Notes under the pieces: generated by a model
Told to the model about the DNA's origin: nothing
Seen by the model: only the letters and a program-made list of their open reading frames with translations
Database searches by the model: none
Shown: piece by piece, positions 8,567 to 17,544 of the stretch
How the letters are laid out: the number at the start of each line of letters is the position of its first letter
Numbering within the stretch: position 1 is the stretch's first letter
Assembly: GCA_015231925.1 (NCBI GenBank)
Contig: JADGAQ010000007.1
Location: 1-55,018 of the forward strand
Source of the DNA: Magnetococcales bacterium
GTDB lineage: Bacteria > Pseudomonadota > Magnetococcia > Magnetococcales > JADGAQ01
Direction: 5' to 3'
Length of the DNA: 55,018 nt
Translations under genes and position numbers: made by a program

Positions 8567-11500
8567 TCGCCGCGCTCCTCGGTCTCTTTCTGCTGCCGGC
8601 GGCTGCCACGGCGCAGGAAGGCGCGGGGCAGATCCCGCGTCCGATACCGCTGGCGGGACATTCCGCGCTGGATTTCGCTCCCTCGCTGTCGGCCAACGGA
8701 CGGCTGGTGGCCTTCTGTTCGGAGCGGTCCGGCAACCGGGATATCTGGCTTCTGGAACGGGGCGAGGCGGCCCGTCCCATTCCCCGGCAGGTTACGGACC
8801 ATCCGGGGGAGGACCACTCTCCCGCCCTGAGTTCCAAGGGGGATCGGCTGCTCTTCGTCTCCCACCGCACCGATACCCGTGGGGATATTTACCTGCAGGA
8901 TCTGCTGACCGGCAAGGTGGAGCGGTTGAGCGACGGGGCCAGCGCCGACAGTCGTCCCTTCTGGGATGGGGAGGGGCGTTTCGCCTACTACCTGAAACGC
9001 CTGCCCGGCGAGAGTACGGGTCGGTTGATGAAACGCCTGCCGGGCGAAAACCGGGAGGAGGAGGTTCTGGCCGGCCTTTCGGATTACGCCCCGGGGCCTG
9101 GGGGGCAGGTGGTGCGGCCGGGCAGACGGGGCCTGGAGGTTGTCTCTCCCGCCGACGGCGTGGTGCGGGAAGTGACCGACGGGGGATTTCTGGAGACCAA
9201 CCCGGTCGTCGACGAGGCGGGTCGGATCGTTTTCGCCCGATACAGCGAAGACTCCAACCAGGACGGGGTGGTGAATTCGGCGGATCATTCCGCCATCTGG
9301 ATGGCCCTCTTCGACTGGTCGGCGGGCCGGACCACCGGGCTCTATCAGATTACCCCGGAAGGGGGGTTTCACCTGCAGCCCACGGCGGCGCAGGGGGTTG
9401 TGGTCTATGCCGATCTGGGGGCGGGGGATGTCAAGGAGCTGTCGATTGCCGGATTGCCCGCCTTTTACGCTCGGGAGCAGGAGGCGCGGGAGCTGGCGGA
9501 GAATCTCTTCGACGAAGGGCGTTCCGACGAGGGGTTGATGGTGCTGGGCAACCGGGTGCGTCAGATTTCGCAGCAGGCGGCGAGCGGTCTGACCTTCGAT
9601 CTGGCCTGGCGGCTTCGGGAGGCGGGACGTTTCCATCAGGCGGAAAATGTGTTGCGTTCGTTGCAGGGGTTTTCCCCCCGGGATGCGGCTTTGGGGGAGA
9701 TGGGAAGGCTGGTTCTGCCTCTCTACCGCCAGGCCGGTACCCTTGATTCCCGCACGCTGCGCCAGCGCGTGGAGGAGACATCCCGCAAGGTACTGGAGCG
9801 GGCGGGTCGGGAGAAGGGGGATGCCGTGGTGGCAGGCACCGCCTGGATCGAAAGCGGGCACCTTTTCCTGCTGGCGGGGGATACCCTGCGGGCTCTGGAA
9901 CACCTCTCACGGGCCACGGCCTCGGCGGACGCGGAGGTTCGGGGCCGGGCACTGTTCAGCAAGGCCAAGGTTTTTCGCACCCTGAACAACGACGGGGAGC
10001 TGCGCAAGCTCTTTCTGGAGGTGATCGCCACCTTCGGGGAGGAGAGCCGCATGGGGCGGCGGGCCATTGCCCAGGCGCTGGAAGTTGCAGCGGTGGGGGC
10101 GTCGGTTATGGATCAGACGGCGGCGTTGCGGGCCTTTGCCGACACCCGTCCCGATTTGCCGCAACTGGGCAGCGAGGCGCAGTTCCGGGTGGCGGAGTTG
10201 TACCATGCGGCGGGTGACGGTCCCAAGGCCGTGGAGGCTTTGGACGATCTCCTGCAACGCTTCGCGGAACGCAAGCCGGCGATTCGGGAACGGGCCTGGC
10301 GGCTCAAAGCCGACTGGCTGACGGAACTGGAACGTTACGAAGAGGCTGCGGCGGCCTACACCCGACTGATGGAGGTGGGGGCCAATCCGCGGGAGGCGCG
10401 GGAACTGTTGCACCGTCTGGTGGTGCAACAGGTGCGGGCCGCCCTGCAGATACGGGATCTGGGGGATGGACAGGTGGCCTTGCGACGCTTGCGCCAGATT
10501 CTGGATCGCCATCCGGAGATGGTGGAGGTGCATCGCGGCTATATCGAAACCCGGGCCATGTTGGGGGAGATGACGGGGATACGGGATCTTTACCGCACCC
10601 GGATGGGAGAAAATCCGGGGAATCCCCTCTACCAGTACGGTTACGCCCTGGCCCTCTCCTACGAGGCCAATCCCGACTTTTCCCGGTTGATCCAACTGCT
10701 GGAGGAGGTGGTGGCCCGTGATGGCGGGGTGGCCTCCTATTTCCAGACCCTGGGCTGGGCTTACGAGCAGGCGGAGCAGGTGGGCAAGGCGGGGCAGGGG
10801 CTGTTGGAAAAGGCGGCTTCGAGTTATGGCAATGCGCTGCAGTTGACCGATACCGCCCTCTTTCCGGAGAGTGAGGCGGCGCTGTTGCTCAATCTCGGCA
10901 ACGTCATGCACGCCCTGGACAACCACGGCGAAGCCTTTCGCCATTACGCCCGGCGCGAAGCCCTGGGGCGCTTTACCCGCAACGTCACCACCGAATTGAT
11001 CTTTCACAAGCGCTTCGGCCAGAGCGCCTTCCGCATCGGTCAGATGGAGGAGGCCGTGCGACAGTTCGACAAGGCGCTCTCCATGGTTCCCGAAAAGGAG
11101 GAGCCTCTGCGCACGGAGATCATCGAACGCCTGGCGCTGGTCTACCAGGAGATGGGACGCCACACCGAGGCGGTGGCCCGTTTTTCGGAAGCGTTGGAGG
11201 CCAATGTCAAGGCGGGGCGCACGCGCAATCTGGCCATGCTGCGGCGCAACATCGGGGTCAACCTCTATCGATTGGCCCAGTCCGGCAAGGGGGGCGACCG
11301 CAAAGCGCTGGAGTCGGCCCTGGAGAGCTATTTCCTGGGGCTGGACGCCTTGCGGCAGTTCGGCGTCAAGGAGCAAAAAGCCGGGGATAGCCTGATCCAG
11401 ATGGATCTGGCTCTTTCGGGCGGCGGAGGTGGTGCGGCCAGGGGCTTCGATCAAAACGGGGAGGAGAAGCTGCTCTTCGGTTATCTGGCCGACAGCTTCG

Positions 11501-14500
11501 CCCGGTTGGGCGAGAGCCAAACCGCCAGGGAGTGGTTTTCCCGTCAGTTGCAGCGGTTTCCCTCGGGATTGGCCCCCGGACCGGGGGCTTCGGTTTCGCT
11601 GCTGGCCGAAAAGGCAGTGGTGCTCAACCGCCTGGCGGGGCTGGCTTATGTGCAAGGGGAGAAGGAGGTGGCCCTGGGGCATCTGCGGGAGTCACTGGGC
11701 ATCACTCGCGCCTTGAGCCTCTCCCACGGCAGCCGGGTCAATCTGTTCAACCTGGCGGTGATCCTCGGAGAGTTCGTGGTGGCCGGGCGCGACGTTTCCC
11801 TCCCGCTGGTCGGGGAGATGGTTGCGGCTTGGCGGGAGCTGGCTCCGGGGGGAACGGAGCCCCTCGATTTCCACCTGATGACTTCACTGGCCTTTCTCTT
11901 CGCCACCCTGGAGGAACCGCTCGCCGTGGCGGGCGAGGAGCCGCGCAGGGGGGCCGAAAGGCTCTTTGTCTGGCAGGAGCGGGTGGCTTTGGGGCACGAC
12001 CTCTACCGTCGGGCCCAGGAGTTGCTGGAGAAGGAGTCCCCTTTCGACGCCGGAGAGACGGCGGGTTTGTTGTGGCGGGTGCTGCTGAACCGGCTGGAGC
12101 TGGCGGCCTGGGCCGGAAAAGAGGAAGGTGAAGGGCAACTGCGGAAACAGGCCGGAGGTTTGCTGGAGAGCTGGTTGATGGCCGAGGGCTGGATGGCCCG
12201 CTGGCAGGAGGCCCAGGCCCAAAGCGACCCGGAGGTGCGCCTGCAAAAGCTGCTTCAGGCGGGGGAGAGCCAGCTCTCCCTCTCGCCGTTGCTCTTTTCG
12301 AGGGGCGGCGAAGCGGGTTTGGATCTTCTGGCGCGTCGCTTCCAAAGGGAGCTGGTGCGCACGCTGTGGGAGGCGGGACGGGGTGCGGAGGCCTTCCACT
12401 GGCTGGAGCGCCTCGAAGCCCGACGCCTGGCCGCGCTCCTTTATGCCCGCCACGGGGAGCCGCTCTTCTTCGCCGGATTGGGAGAGGCCGGCAGGACTCT
12501 CAAGGATCGCTTGGCGGCCATGCGGGAGGCGATTGCCCAGCCGGTCCCGGCGGCGTTGCGGAGCCGCATGGGGGAGGAGTGGGGCCAGGAGGTGTTGAGC
12601 CTTTTCGAGGAGCATCCCGAGGCGGTGGCCCTGCTCTGGTCCTATCCGCTGGACCAGGGGGTTTTGGGCAATTCATTGAGTGCCGAAGCCCCTTACCTGC
12701 GCACGTTTTCCCTCGGCGAGACCACGCTGCTGTTCCTGCACGACGGCCAGCGGATTCTCGTCTCTTCGCTGGGTGGTGATGGCCAGCCGGTGGAGGCGGC
12801 GCTGCGGGAGGCCTTGTCCGCAGCCAAACACCTCTCCTGGGCGGGCGCTTCCGCCGCCCGGTCCGATCGCCCCTCGGTGCGGGTGGGTACGGTCTACGAT
12901 GTGGTGGCCGCCAACGCCTTGCGAAGGGTCTTTTTCAATCGGGTCGTGGTGGCGGGGGTGGGGGTCGACCTTGCCGGAAGGCTTCCCGGTGGCGAGAAGA
13001 GCGAGTCGGCCAAGGATCGGGAGCAGAGTCTGAAGCGGGTGAAAGAGGGTCATGTGCTGGTCTTCAACCAGGCACCCGGAGTCCAGGGTCTGGTCCTGGG
13101 GGCCTCACCCCGCGGGGTGCATTGGCAGGCCTCCTTCGCCGAGCTGGCCGGGGGGCGTGGGCATACGGTCTTTTGGCGGGGCAGCGCCCAGGCCGGAGAG
13201 GAAGAGGAGGCGGTTGCATCGAGTGGCTGGTTGCGCAGCGGCTTCCCCCATCTGGTGCGGGTGGATGGCGCGGTTTCCGAGGAGAAGCTGCTTGCATTGG
13301 TGTCGCACTACCAGCAAGGTTTGGAGCGGGGGCGCTCCCATGAGGCCCTGACGACCGCTGCCGCCGCCGTCGGTATCGCTCCGGAGAGTCTCCGGCTGTG
13401 GGGCGGCATGGGACTCGATCCGGAGGGGCGTTCGGAAGAGGTGCGACGCCTCTTTCAGGAAGAGGTGCTGGCTGCGGGAGCCGCCGCCAGGGAAGAGAAA
13501 TGGCCGGAAGCGGTGTTGCATGGGGAGAACGCCCTGGCCGTCCTCGACCGGACGGGGCAGGAGGAGTTGCGTTCCCGGTTGACCCGCTTCGTGGTGGACG
13601 GTTGTTTCCGCACCGAGGCCTTCGACCGGGCGGTGGGTCATCAGCAGCAGTTGCTGGCCTGGCTGGAGAAGCGGCAGGCGCCGGTTGCGGATCTCTCCCA
13701 GGCCCACTTCACCCTGGGGGTGTTGTATTCCCGGGTGGAAGCCTTCCAATCCGCCGTGGACCATTTGCAACGGGCTCTGACCCTGTGGGAGGGCTCCAAT
13801 GCCCGGGAGCGTCTGGCGGAAGGGCTCTCCACCCTGGGAGTGGTGCGGGAGAATATGGGGGATTACGCCTCCGCCCTCGAAGAGTTCGCCCGCTCCTCCA
13901 GCCTTTACGGCGAATTGGGTTCGCAAAACGATCTGGCGCAACAGTATCGCAAGATCGGTCGCATCCACTATCTGCGGCTGGGACAGTACGAGCGGGCCAG
14001 GGAGGCGTTTCTGGAGGCGTTGCAATACTTCCGCCGGACGGGGGATCGCAAGGGCGAGGTGGAGTCCCTCTACGATGTCGGCCTGACCTGGGAAAAATCG
14101 GGCAATCTGGAGGAGGCGGACCGCCATTTCCAGGAGGGGCGCACCCTGGCAACGGCTCTGGAAGATGCCTTTCTGGTGGCCAGCGGCACCTTGTATCTGG
14201 CCAACTCCGCCTGGTACCGGGGCGACTACCAGGATGCCTTCCGGCTGCTGCTGGAGACTCGCGAGGAGGCGCGCAAGGCCGGGGACAAGCCGTTGGAGAT
14301 CATGGTGGAAAACACTCGGGGTCTGGTCTACTGGACCCTCAACCAGCTCGACAAGGCGCTGTGGCACCTGGAAGAGGCGGTCAAGATGTCCAAGGAGGCG
14401 GACATTCCTTCGGAGCTGGCCTCCTCCTACAACAATCTGGGGCAGATCTACCGCAGTCGGGGGGATTGCCAACAGGCCCTGACCTGGTTCGGACGGGCGG

Positions 14501-16275
14501 AGGAGATCGATATCCGCCTCAAGAGCCGTTGGGGGCAGAGCTACGATGCCCGCAACATCGGTTCGTGTCTGCAGATGCTGGGGCGCCTGCCTCAGGCCAG
14601 GGAACGGTTGCTGCAGGCCCGGACGCTGAGCAGCGAGCTGGGCGACGCGGTGAACCTCTCCAAAACGCTGCTGGAGTTGGGCTTGTTGCATCGCAAGCTG
14701 GGGCAAAGTGCCGAAGCGGACGCCTACTTCAACGAAGCCTTCGAACTGGCCAGTCGCCATCTGCTCAAGGAGGTTTTGTGGCGGGCTGCGGCGGGCCGGG
14801 CGGCGATTCTGGCCGAGGCGGGCCAGGCGGAAGAGGCCATCCGGTGGTACGACCGGGCGGTGCAGATGGTGGAGTGGATGCGGGCGGCGCTGCGCATCGA
14901 CGAGTTGCGCAACAGCTTCCAGGAGAACAAGCAGGATCTCTACCGGGAGCTGGTCTCCCTGCTGGTGCAACAGGGGCGGGAACGGGAGGCCTTCGACTAC
15001 GTGGAGCGCTTCCGGGCCCGCAACTTCATCGACCTTCTGGGCAATCAGCGCATCGCCCTGCGGGACAGCGGCGACGAAAAGGAGGTGGCTCGGGTGAGTC
15101 GGCTGTTCCAAGAGCTGGAGGGGGTTTCCCGCGAGGTGGCCTCCCACGCGGGCAAGGTGCCGCCGGCCTTGCAGGAGCGTTTGCGACAGATGACCCTCAA
15201 GGCCGAAGAGGCCCAGTTGGAGTTGCGGCAGAGGAATCCCGAACTGAGTAGCTTCGTCAGCGTCAACCCCATGGGTCTGGCCGGTTTCGAAGCCAAGGTG
15301 GAGCCGGGCGTGGCCTATCTGGCCTATCTGATCGGTGAGAAGGAGCTGTTCATCTGGCTGGTGGAACCGGGCCGGACCCGCTTTTTCAAGGTGGCCGTGG
15401 GGGCCGGGGAGTTGGGGGAGACCATTCGGCAATACCGGGAGCGCATGCAGCGGCTGGAACCGGTGGATCCGATTCTGGAGCGGCTCTACGGCTGGCTGGT
15501 GGCTCCGGTGGGCGAGGCCCTGGCCTCGGTGCGCTACCTGGGCATCATTCCCGACGGGCCGCTGCATTTCCTCTCCTTTTCGGCGCTGCGGGGGCCCAAG
15601 GGCTACCTGGTGGATGAACGTCCCCTTTTCTACGCGCCTTCGGCCTCGGCGGCCATCTTCTCCCAGGGCAAACGCAAGGCGGTGAAGAACACCCGTGTGC
15701 TGGCCATGGGCAATCCCGATCTGGGCAACTTCAATCTGAATCTGCCCCTGGCGGAACTGGAAGCCAACAGCATTCGCTGGCCTTTCCCGGACGGCGATTT
15801 CCTGGTGGGAGCCAAGGCATCCAAAGAGTGGTTCACCCGCAACGTCTCCCGCTACGGCATCATCCACATCGCGGCTCACGGGGAGTTTCAGGGGGTCAAT
15901 CCCCTCTTTTCGGCCCTCTTTCTGTCGGGCAGGGAAGATGATCAGCAACGCCTGACCATGAAGGAGATCTTCTCCCTGGAGATCAACGCCGACCTGGTCA
16001 CCCTGAGCGCCTGTCAGACGGGATTGGGCCAGCAGCACGGCGGGGAGATCATCGGCATGAACCGGGCCTTCCTCTATGCCGGCACCCACGCCCTCATCTC
16101 CTCGTTGTGGCGGGTGGACGATCTGGCCACGGCGGTGTTGATGAAACATTTCTATCGGGAATACGCCAAACGCAACAAGGCCGAGAGTCTGCGCGCCGCC
16201 CAGGTGACGGTGAAACGGCAGTTTTCCCACCCGGCCTATTGGGCGGGCTTCCAGTTGCAGGGGGATTATCAGTAG
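8548..16275 (+). CDS. Giant exported TPR protein with degenerate internal CHAT and C-terminal CHAT protease domain
   Basis: A 2575-residue protein. The ATG at 8548 is chosen because CAGGAGGAGG lies just upstream and a signal peptide (MATKTLIAALLGLFLLPAAA) follows. Residues about 35-300 form TolB/WD-like propeller blades, with an EF-hand/dockerin-type calcium loop at D235-D246 (DSNQDGVVNSAD). TPR helices fill about 310-1340. Residues about 1355-1626 form a CHAT-like domain lacking catalytic residues. A second TPR array covers about 1630-2165. A complete CHAT domain (about 2245-2575) has the catalytic pair His2444 (HIAAHGEF) and Cys2489 (LSACQTG). CHAT domains are caspase-like cysteine peptidases, as in separase relatives and Craspase/TPR-CHAT. 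Here the signal peptide puts it in the periplasm, beside a YdbH/YdbL pair, which suggests envelope surveillance or processing; the substrate is unknown. The 3' end overlaps the convergent cca gene by seven bases. Confidence 0.9.
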   Translation: MATKTLIAALLGLFLLPAAATAQEGAGQIPRPIPLAGHSALDFAPSLSANGRLVAFCSERSGNRDIWLLERGEAARPIPRQVTDHPGEDHSPALSSKGDRLLFVSHRTDTRGDIYLQDLLTGKVERLSDGASADSRPFWDGEGRFAYYLKRLPGESTGRLMKRLPGENREEEVLAGLSDYAPGPGGQVVRPGRRGLEVVSPADGVVREVTDGGFLETNPVVDEAGRIVFARYSEDSNQDGVVNSADHSAIWMALFDWSAGRTTGLYQITPEGGFHLQPTAAQGVVVYADLGAGDVKELSIAGLPAFYAREQEARELAENLFDEGRSDEGLMVLGNRVRQISQQAASGLTFDLAWRLREAGRFHQAENVLRSLQGFSPRDAALGEMGRLVLPLYRQAGTLDSRTLRQRVEETSRKVLERAGREKGDAVVAGTAWIESGHLFLLAGDTLRALEHLSRATASADAEVRGRALFSKAKVFRTLNNDGELRKLFLEVIATFGEESRMGRRAIAQALEVAAVGASVMDQTAALRAFADTRPDLPQLGSEAQFRVAELYHAAGDGPKAVEALDDLLQRFAERKPAIRERAWRLKADWLTELERYEEAAAAYTRLMEVGANPREARELLHRLVVQQVRAALQIRDLGDGQVALRRLRQILDRHPEMVEVHRGYIETRAMLGEMTGIRDLYRTRMGENPGNPLYQYGYALALSYEANPDFSRLIQLLEEVVARDGGVASYFQTLGWAYEQAEQVGKAGQGLLEKAASSYGNALQLTDTALFPESEAALLLNLGNVMHALDNHGEAFRHYARREALGRFTRNVTTELIFHKRFGQSAFRIGQMEEAVRQFDKALSMVPEKEEPLRTEIIERLALVYQEMGRHTEAVARFSEALEANVKAGRTRNLAMLRRNIGVNLYRLAQSGKGGDRKALESALESYFLGLDALRQFGVKEQKAGDSLIQMDLALSGGGGGAARGFDQNGEEKLLFGYLADSFARLGESQTAREWFSRQLQRFPSGLAPGPGASVSLLAEKAVVLNRLAGLAYVQGEKEVALGHLRESLGITRALSLSHGSRVNLFNLAVILGEFVVAGRDVSLPLVGEMVAAWRELAPGGTEPLDFHLMTSLAFLFATLEEPLAVAGEEPRRGAERLFVWQERVALGHDLYRRAQELLEKESPFDAGETAGLLWRVLLNRLELAAWAGKEEGEGQLRKQAGGLLESWLMAEGWMARWQEAQAQSDPEVRLQKLLQAGESQLSLSPLLFSRGGEAGLDLLARRFQRELVRTLWEAGRGAEAFHWLERLEARRLAALLYARHGEPLFFAGLGEAGRTLKDRLAAMREAIAQPVPAALRSRMGEEWGQEVLSLFEEHPEAVALLWSYPLDQGVLGNSLSAEAPYLRTFSLGETTLLFLHDGQRILVSSLGGDGQPVEAALREALSAAKHLSWAGASAARSDRPSVRVGTVYDVVAANALRRVFFNRVVVAGVGVDLAGRLPGGEKSESAKDREQSLKRVKEGHVLVFNQAPGVQGLVLGASPRGVHWQASFAELAGGRGHTVFWRGSAQAGEEEEAVASSGWLRSGFPHLVRVDGAVSEEKLLALVSHYQQGLERGRSHEALTTAAAAVGIAPESLRLWGGMGLDPEGRSEEVRRLFQEEVLAAGAAAREEKWPEAVLHGENALAVLDRTGQEELRSRLTRFVVDGCFRTEAFDRAVGHQQQLLAWLEKRQAPVADLSQAHFTLGVLYSRVEAFQSAVDHLQRALTLWEGSNARERLAEGLSTLGVVRENMGDYASALEEFARSSSLYGELGSQNDLAQQYRKIGRIHYLRLGQYERAREAFLEALQYFRRTGDRKGEVESLYDVGLTWEKSGNLEEADRHFQEGRTLATALEDAFLVASGTLYLANSAWYRGDYQDAFRLLLETREEARKAGDKPLEIMVENTRGLVYWTLNQLDKALWHLEEAVKMSKEADIPSELASSYNNLGQIYRSRGDCQQALTWFGRAEEIDIRLKSRWGQSYDARNIGSCLQMLGRLPQARERLLQARTLSSELGDAVNLSKTLLELGLLHRKLGQSAEADAYFNEAFELASRHLLKEVLWRAAAGRAAILAEAGQAEEAIRWYDRAVQMVEWMRAALRIDELRNSFQENKQDLYRELVSLLVQQGREREAFDYVERFRARNFIDLLGNQRIALRDSGDEKEVARVSRLFQELEGVSREVASHAGKVPPALQERLRQMTLKAEEAQLELRQRNPELSSFVSVNPMGLAGFEAKVEPGVAYLAYLIGEKELFIWLVEPGRTRFFKVAVGAGELGETIRQYRERMQRLEPVDPILERLYGWLVAPVGEALASVRYLGIIPDGPLHFLSFSALRGPKGYLVDERPLFYAPSASAAIFSQGKRKAVKNTRVLAMGNPDLGNFNLNLPLAELEANSIRWPFPDGDFLVGAKASKEWFTRNVSRYGIIHIAAHGEFQGVNPLFSALFLSGREDDQQRLTMKEIFSLEINADLVTLSACQTGLGQQHGGEIIGMNRAFLYAGTHALISSLWRVDDLATAVLMKHFYREYAKRNKAESLRAAQVTVKRQFSHPAYWAGFQLQGDYQ

Positions 16276-17525
16276 CCCCGGCGCAAGCGGGCGATGAGAC
16301 GACGGCGGGCCTGATGCAGGGCGAGGCCCAGTTCGGGACCGGGAGGGAGCTTCAGAGAGGCGCCGGTGAGGCGGCGTCCCTGCTCCAGACAGGCTTCCAG
16401 AAAGGTCAATTGGGGCAGCGACGCTGCTTCCGCCCGACGGGCCAGCAGATCGGCCCGACAAACCTGAACAACCCCGTTCAACCGCTCCGGCTGACGCCAG
16501 ACATCCATGGCGTCCAGCAGGCGCAGGATACCGGTGGGGGAGAGGGCCAGGGCACGACGCACGGGTTTATGAAAGCGGCAGCCCAGGAAGGCGGCCTCCT
16601 GGTAAGCGTTGGGGGCCCGCAGACGCCGGCAGAGGCCTCTGGCCTCCTCCGGCTCCAGTTCGTGCAACAGGGCCGCCAGACGCAGGCGGGGATCCCGGCT
16701 GAGGCCGCAGGCGGCGTCGAGGGCTTGCAGGGCGTGCTGCCAGAGGGTTGCGGCCCGATGGTGGCAGCGGCAGGGGCTGCGCCGTTTCAGGGCGGCCAGT
16801 TCGGGAAAGAGGGCCTGCAGGGCGCCCCACTCCTCCAGCGCCGTGAAGAAGGCCGCCGGGTTCTCTCCGCCCAGGGCCTTGCGGGTCTCGTCGAAGAGGC
16901 GTTCCGGGGAGAGACAGGCCAATTCGCCGTGGCCGACCATTTCGGTCAACAGCACAGAGGTCTCACCGGCCACGGTGAAGCCGTTCAACGTAGCCCGAAA
17001 ACGGGCCACCCGCAGTACCCGCAGGGGATCGTCCCGAAAGGAGGGGGAGACGTGGCGCAACAATCGCTTCTCCAGATCCCGCCGCCCCCCCCAGGGGTCC
17101 AGCAGGGTGTTGCCGCGCGGATCCAGGGCCATGGCGTTGATGGTCAGATCGCGCCGTTGCAGATCCTCCTCCAGGGTGACATCGGGGGAGAAGCGCACCT
17201 CGAAGCCGGTATGTCCGGGGGCGGTCTTGTTTTCGGTGCGGGCCAGGGCATACTCCTCCTTGGTTTCGGGGTGCAAAAAAACCGGAAAGGCCCGCCCCAC
17301 CTGTTTGAAACCACGCTCCAGCATCGCCTCCGGCGTGGCGCCCAACACCACCCAGTCCCGCTCTGCGGAGGGGCGTCCCAGGAGCGCGTCGCGCACCGCG
17401 CCCCCCACCAGATGGCACGAGAGTCCCTCCGTAAAGGGATCCGGGTGGGTGGAATCTTCCGGCAAACATTGCGCCGATGGTGGTGTCGGGTTACGGTGAA
17501 GCCTTTTTTTCGGCTCGTTTTTCAT
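16269..17525 (-). CDS. cca: CCA-adding tRNA nucleotidyltransferase
   Basis: Adds or repairs the 3' CCA of tRNA in the cytoplasm. LVGGAVRDALLG followed by ERDWVVLG is the nucleotidyltransferase motif of class II enzymes and is nearly the E. coli Cca text; RRDLTINAMA and DDPLRVLRVARF (template-binding neck) are also present. Length from the ATG at 17525 is 418 residues, close to E. coli Cca (412), but with about 40 extra residues before the motif. In the C-terminal part the HD phosphohydrolase signature is changed to LLHELEPE (His-Glu), so the phosphohydrolase activity of E. coli Cca may be missing. In-frame ATG 17546 and TTG 17579 are alternative starts that would overlap msbA; none has a strong ribosome site. 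Confidence 0.9.
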   Translation of the reverse strand: MKNEPKKRLHRNPTPPSAQCLPEDSTHPDPFTEGLSCHLVGGAVRDALLGRPSAERDWVVLGATPEAMLERGFKQVGRAFPVFLHPETKEEYALARTENKTAPGHTGFEVRFSPDVTLEEDLQRRDLTINAMALDPRGNTLLDPWGGRRDLEKRLLRHVSPSFRDDPLRVLRVARFRATLNGFTVAGETSVLLTEMVGHGELACLSPERLFDETRKALGGENPAAFFTALEEWGALQALFPELAALKRRSPCRCHHRAATLWQHALQALDAACGLSRDPRLRLAALLHELEPEEARGLCRRLRAPNAYQEAAFLGCRFHKPVRRALALSPTGILRLLDAMDVWRQPERLNGVVQVCRADLLARRAEAASLPQLTFLEACLEQGRRLTGASLKLPPGPELGLALHQARRRLIARLRRGY

Positions 17526-17544
17526 GGGGGACCATTTCCAAGGC

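Noticed and set aside
13105-16461. A 1118-codon minus-strand frame opposite the CHAT protein
   Set aside because: Antisense of the TPR/CHAT gene; its His/Gln/Leu-rich composition mirrors the plus-strand helices and shows no domain.
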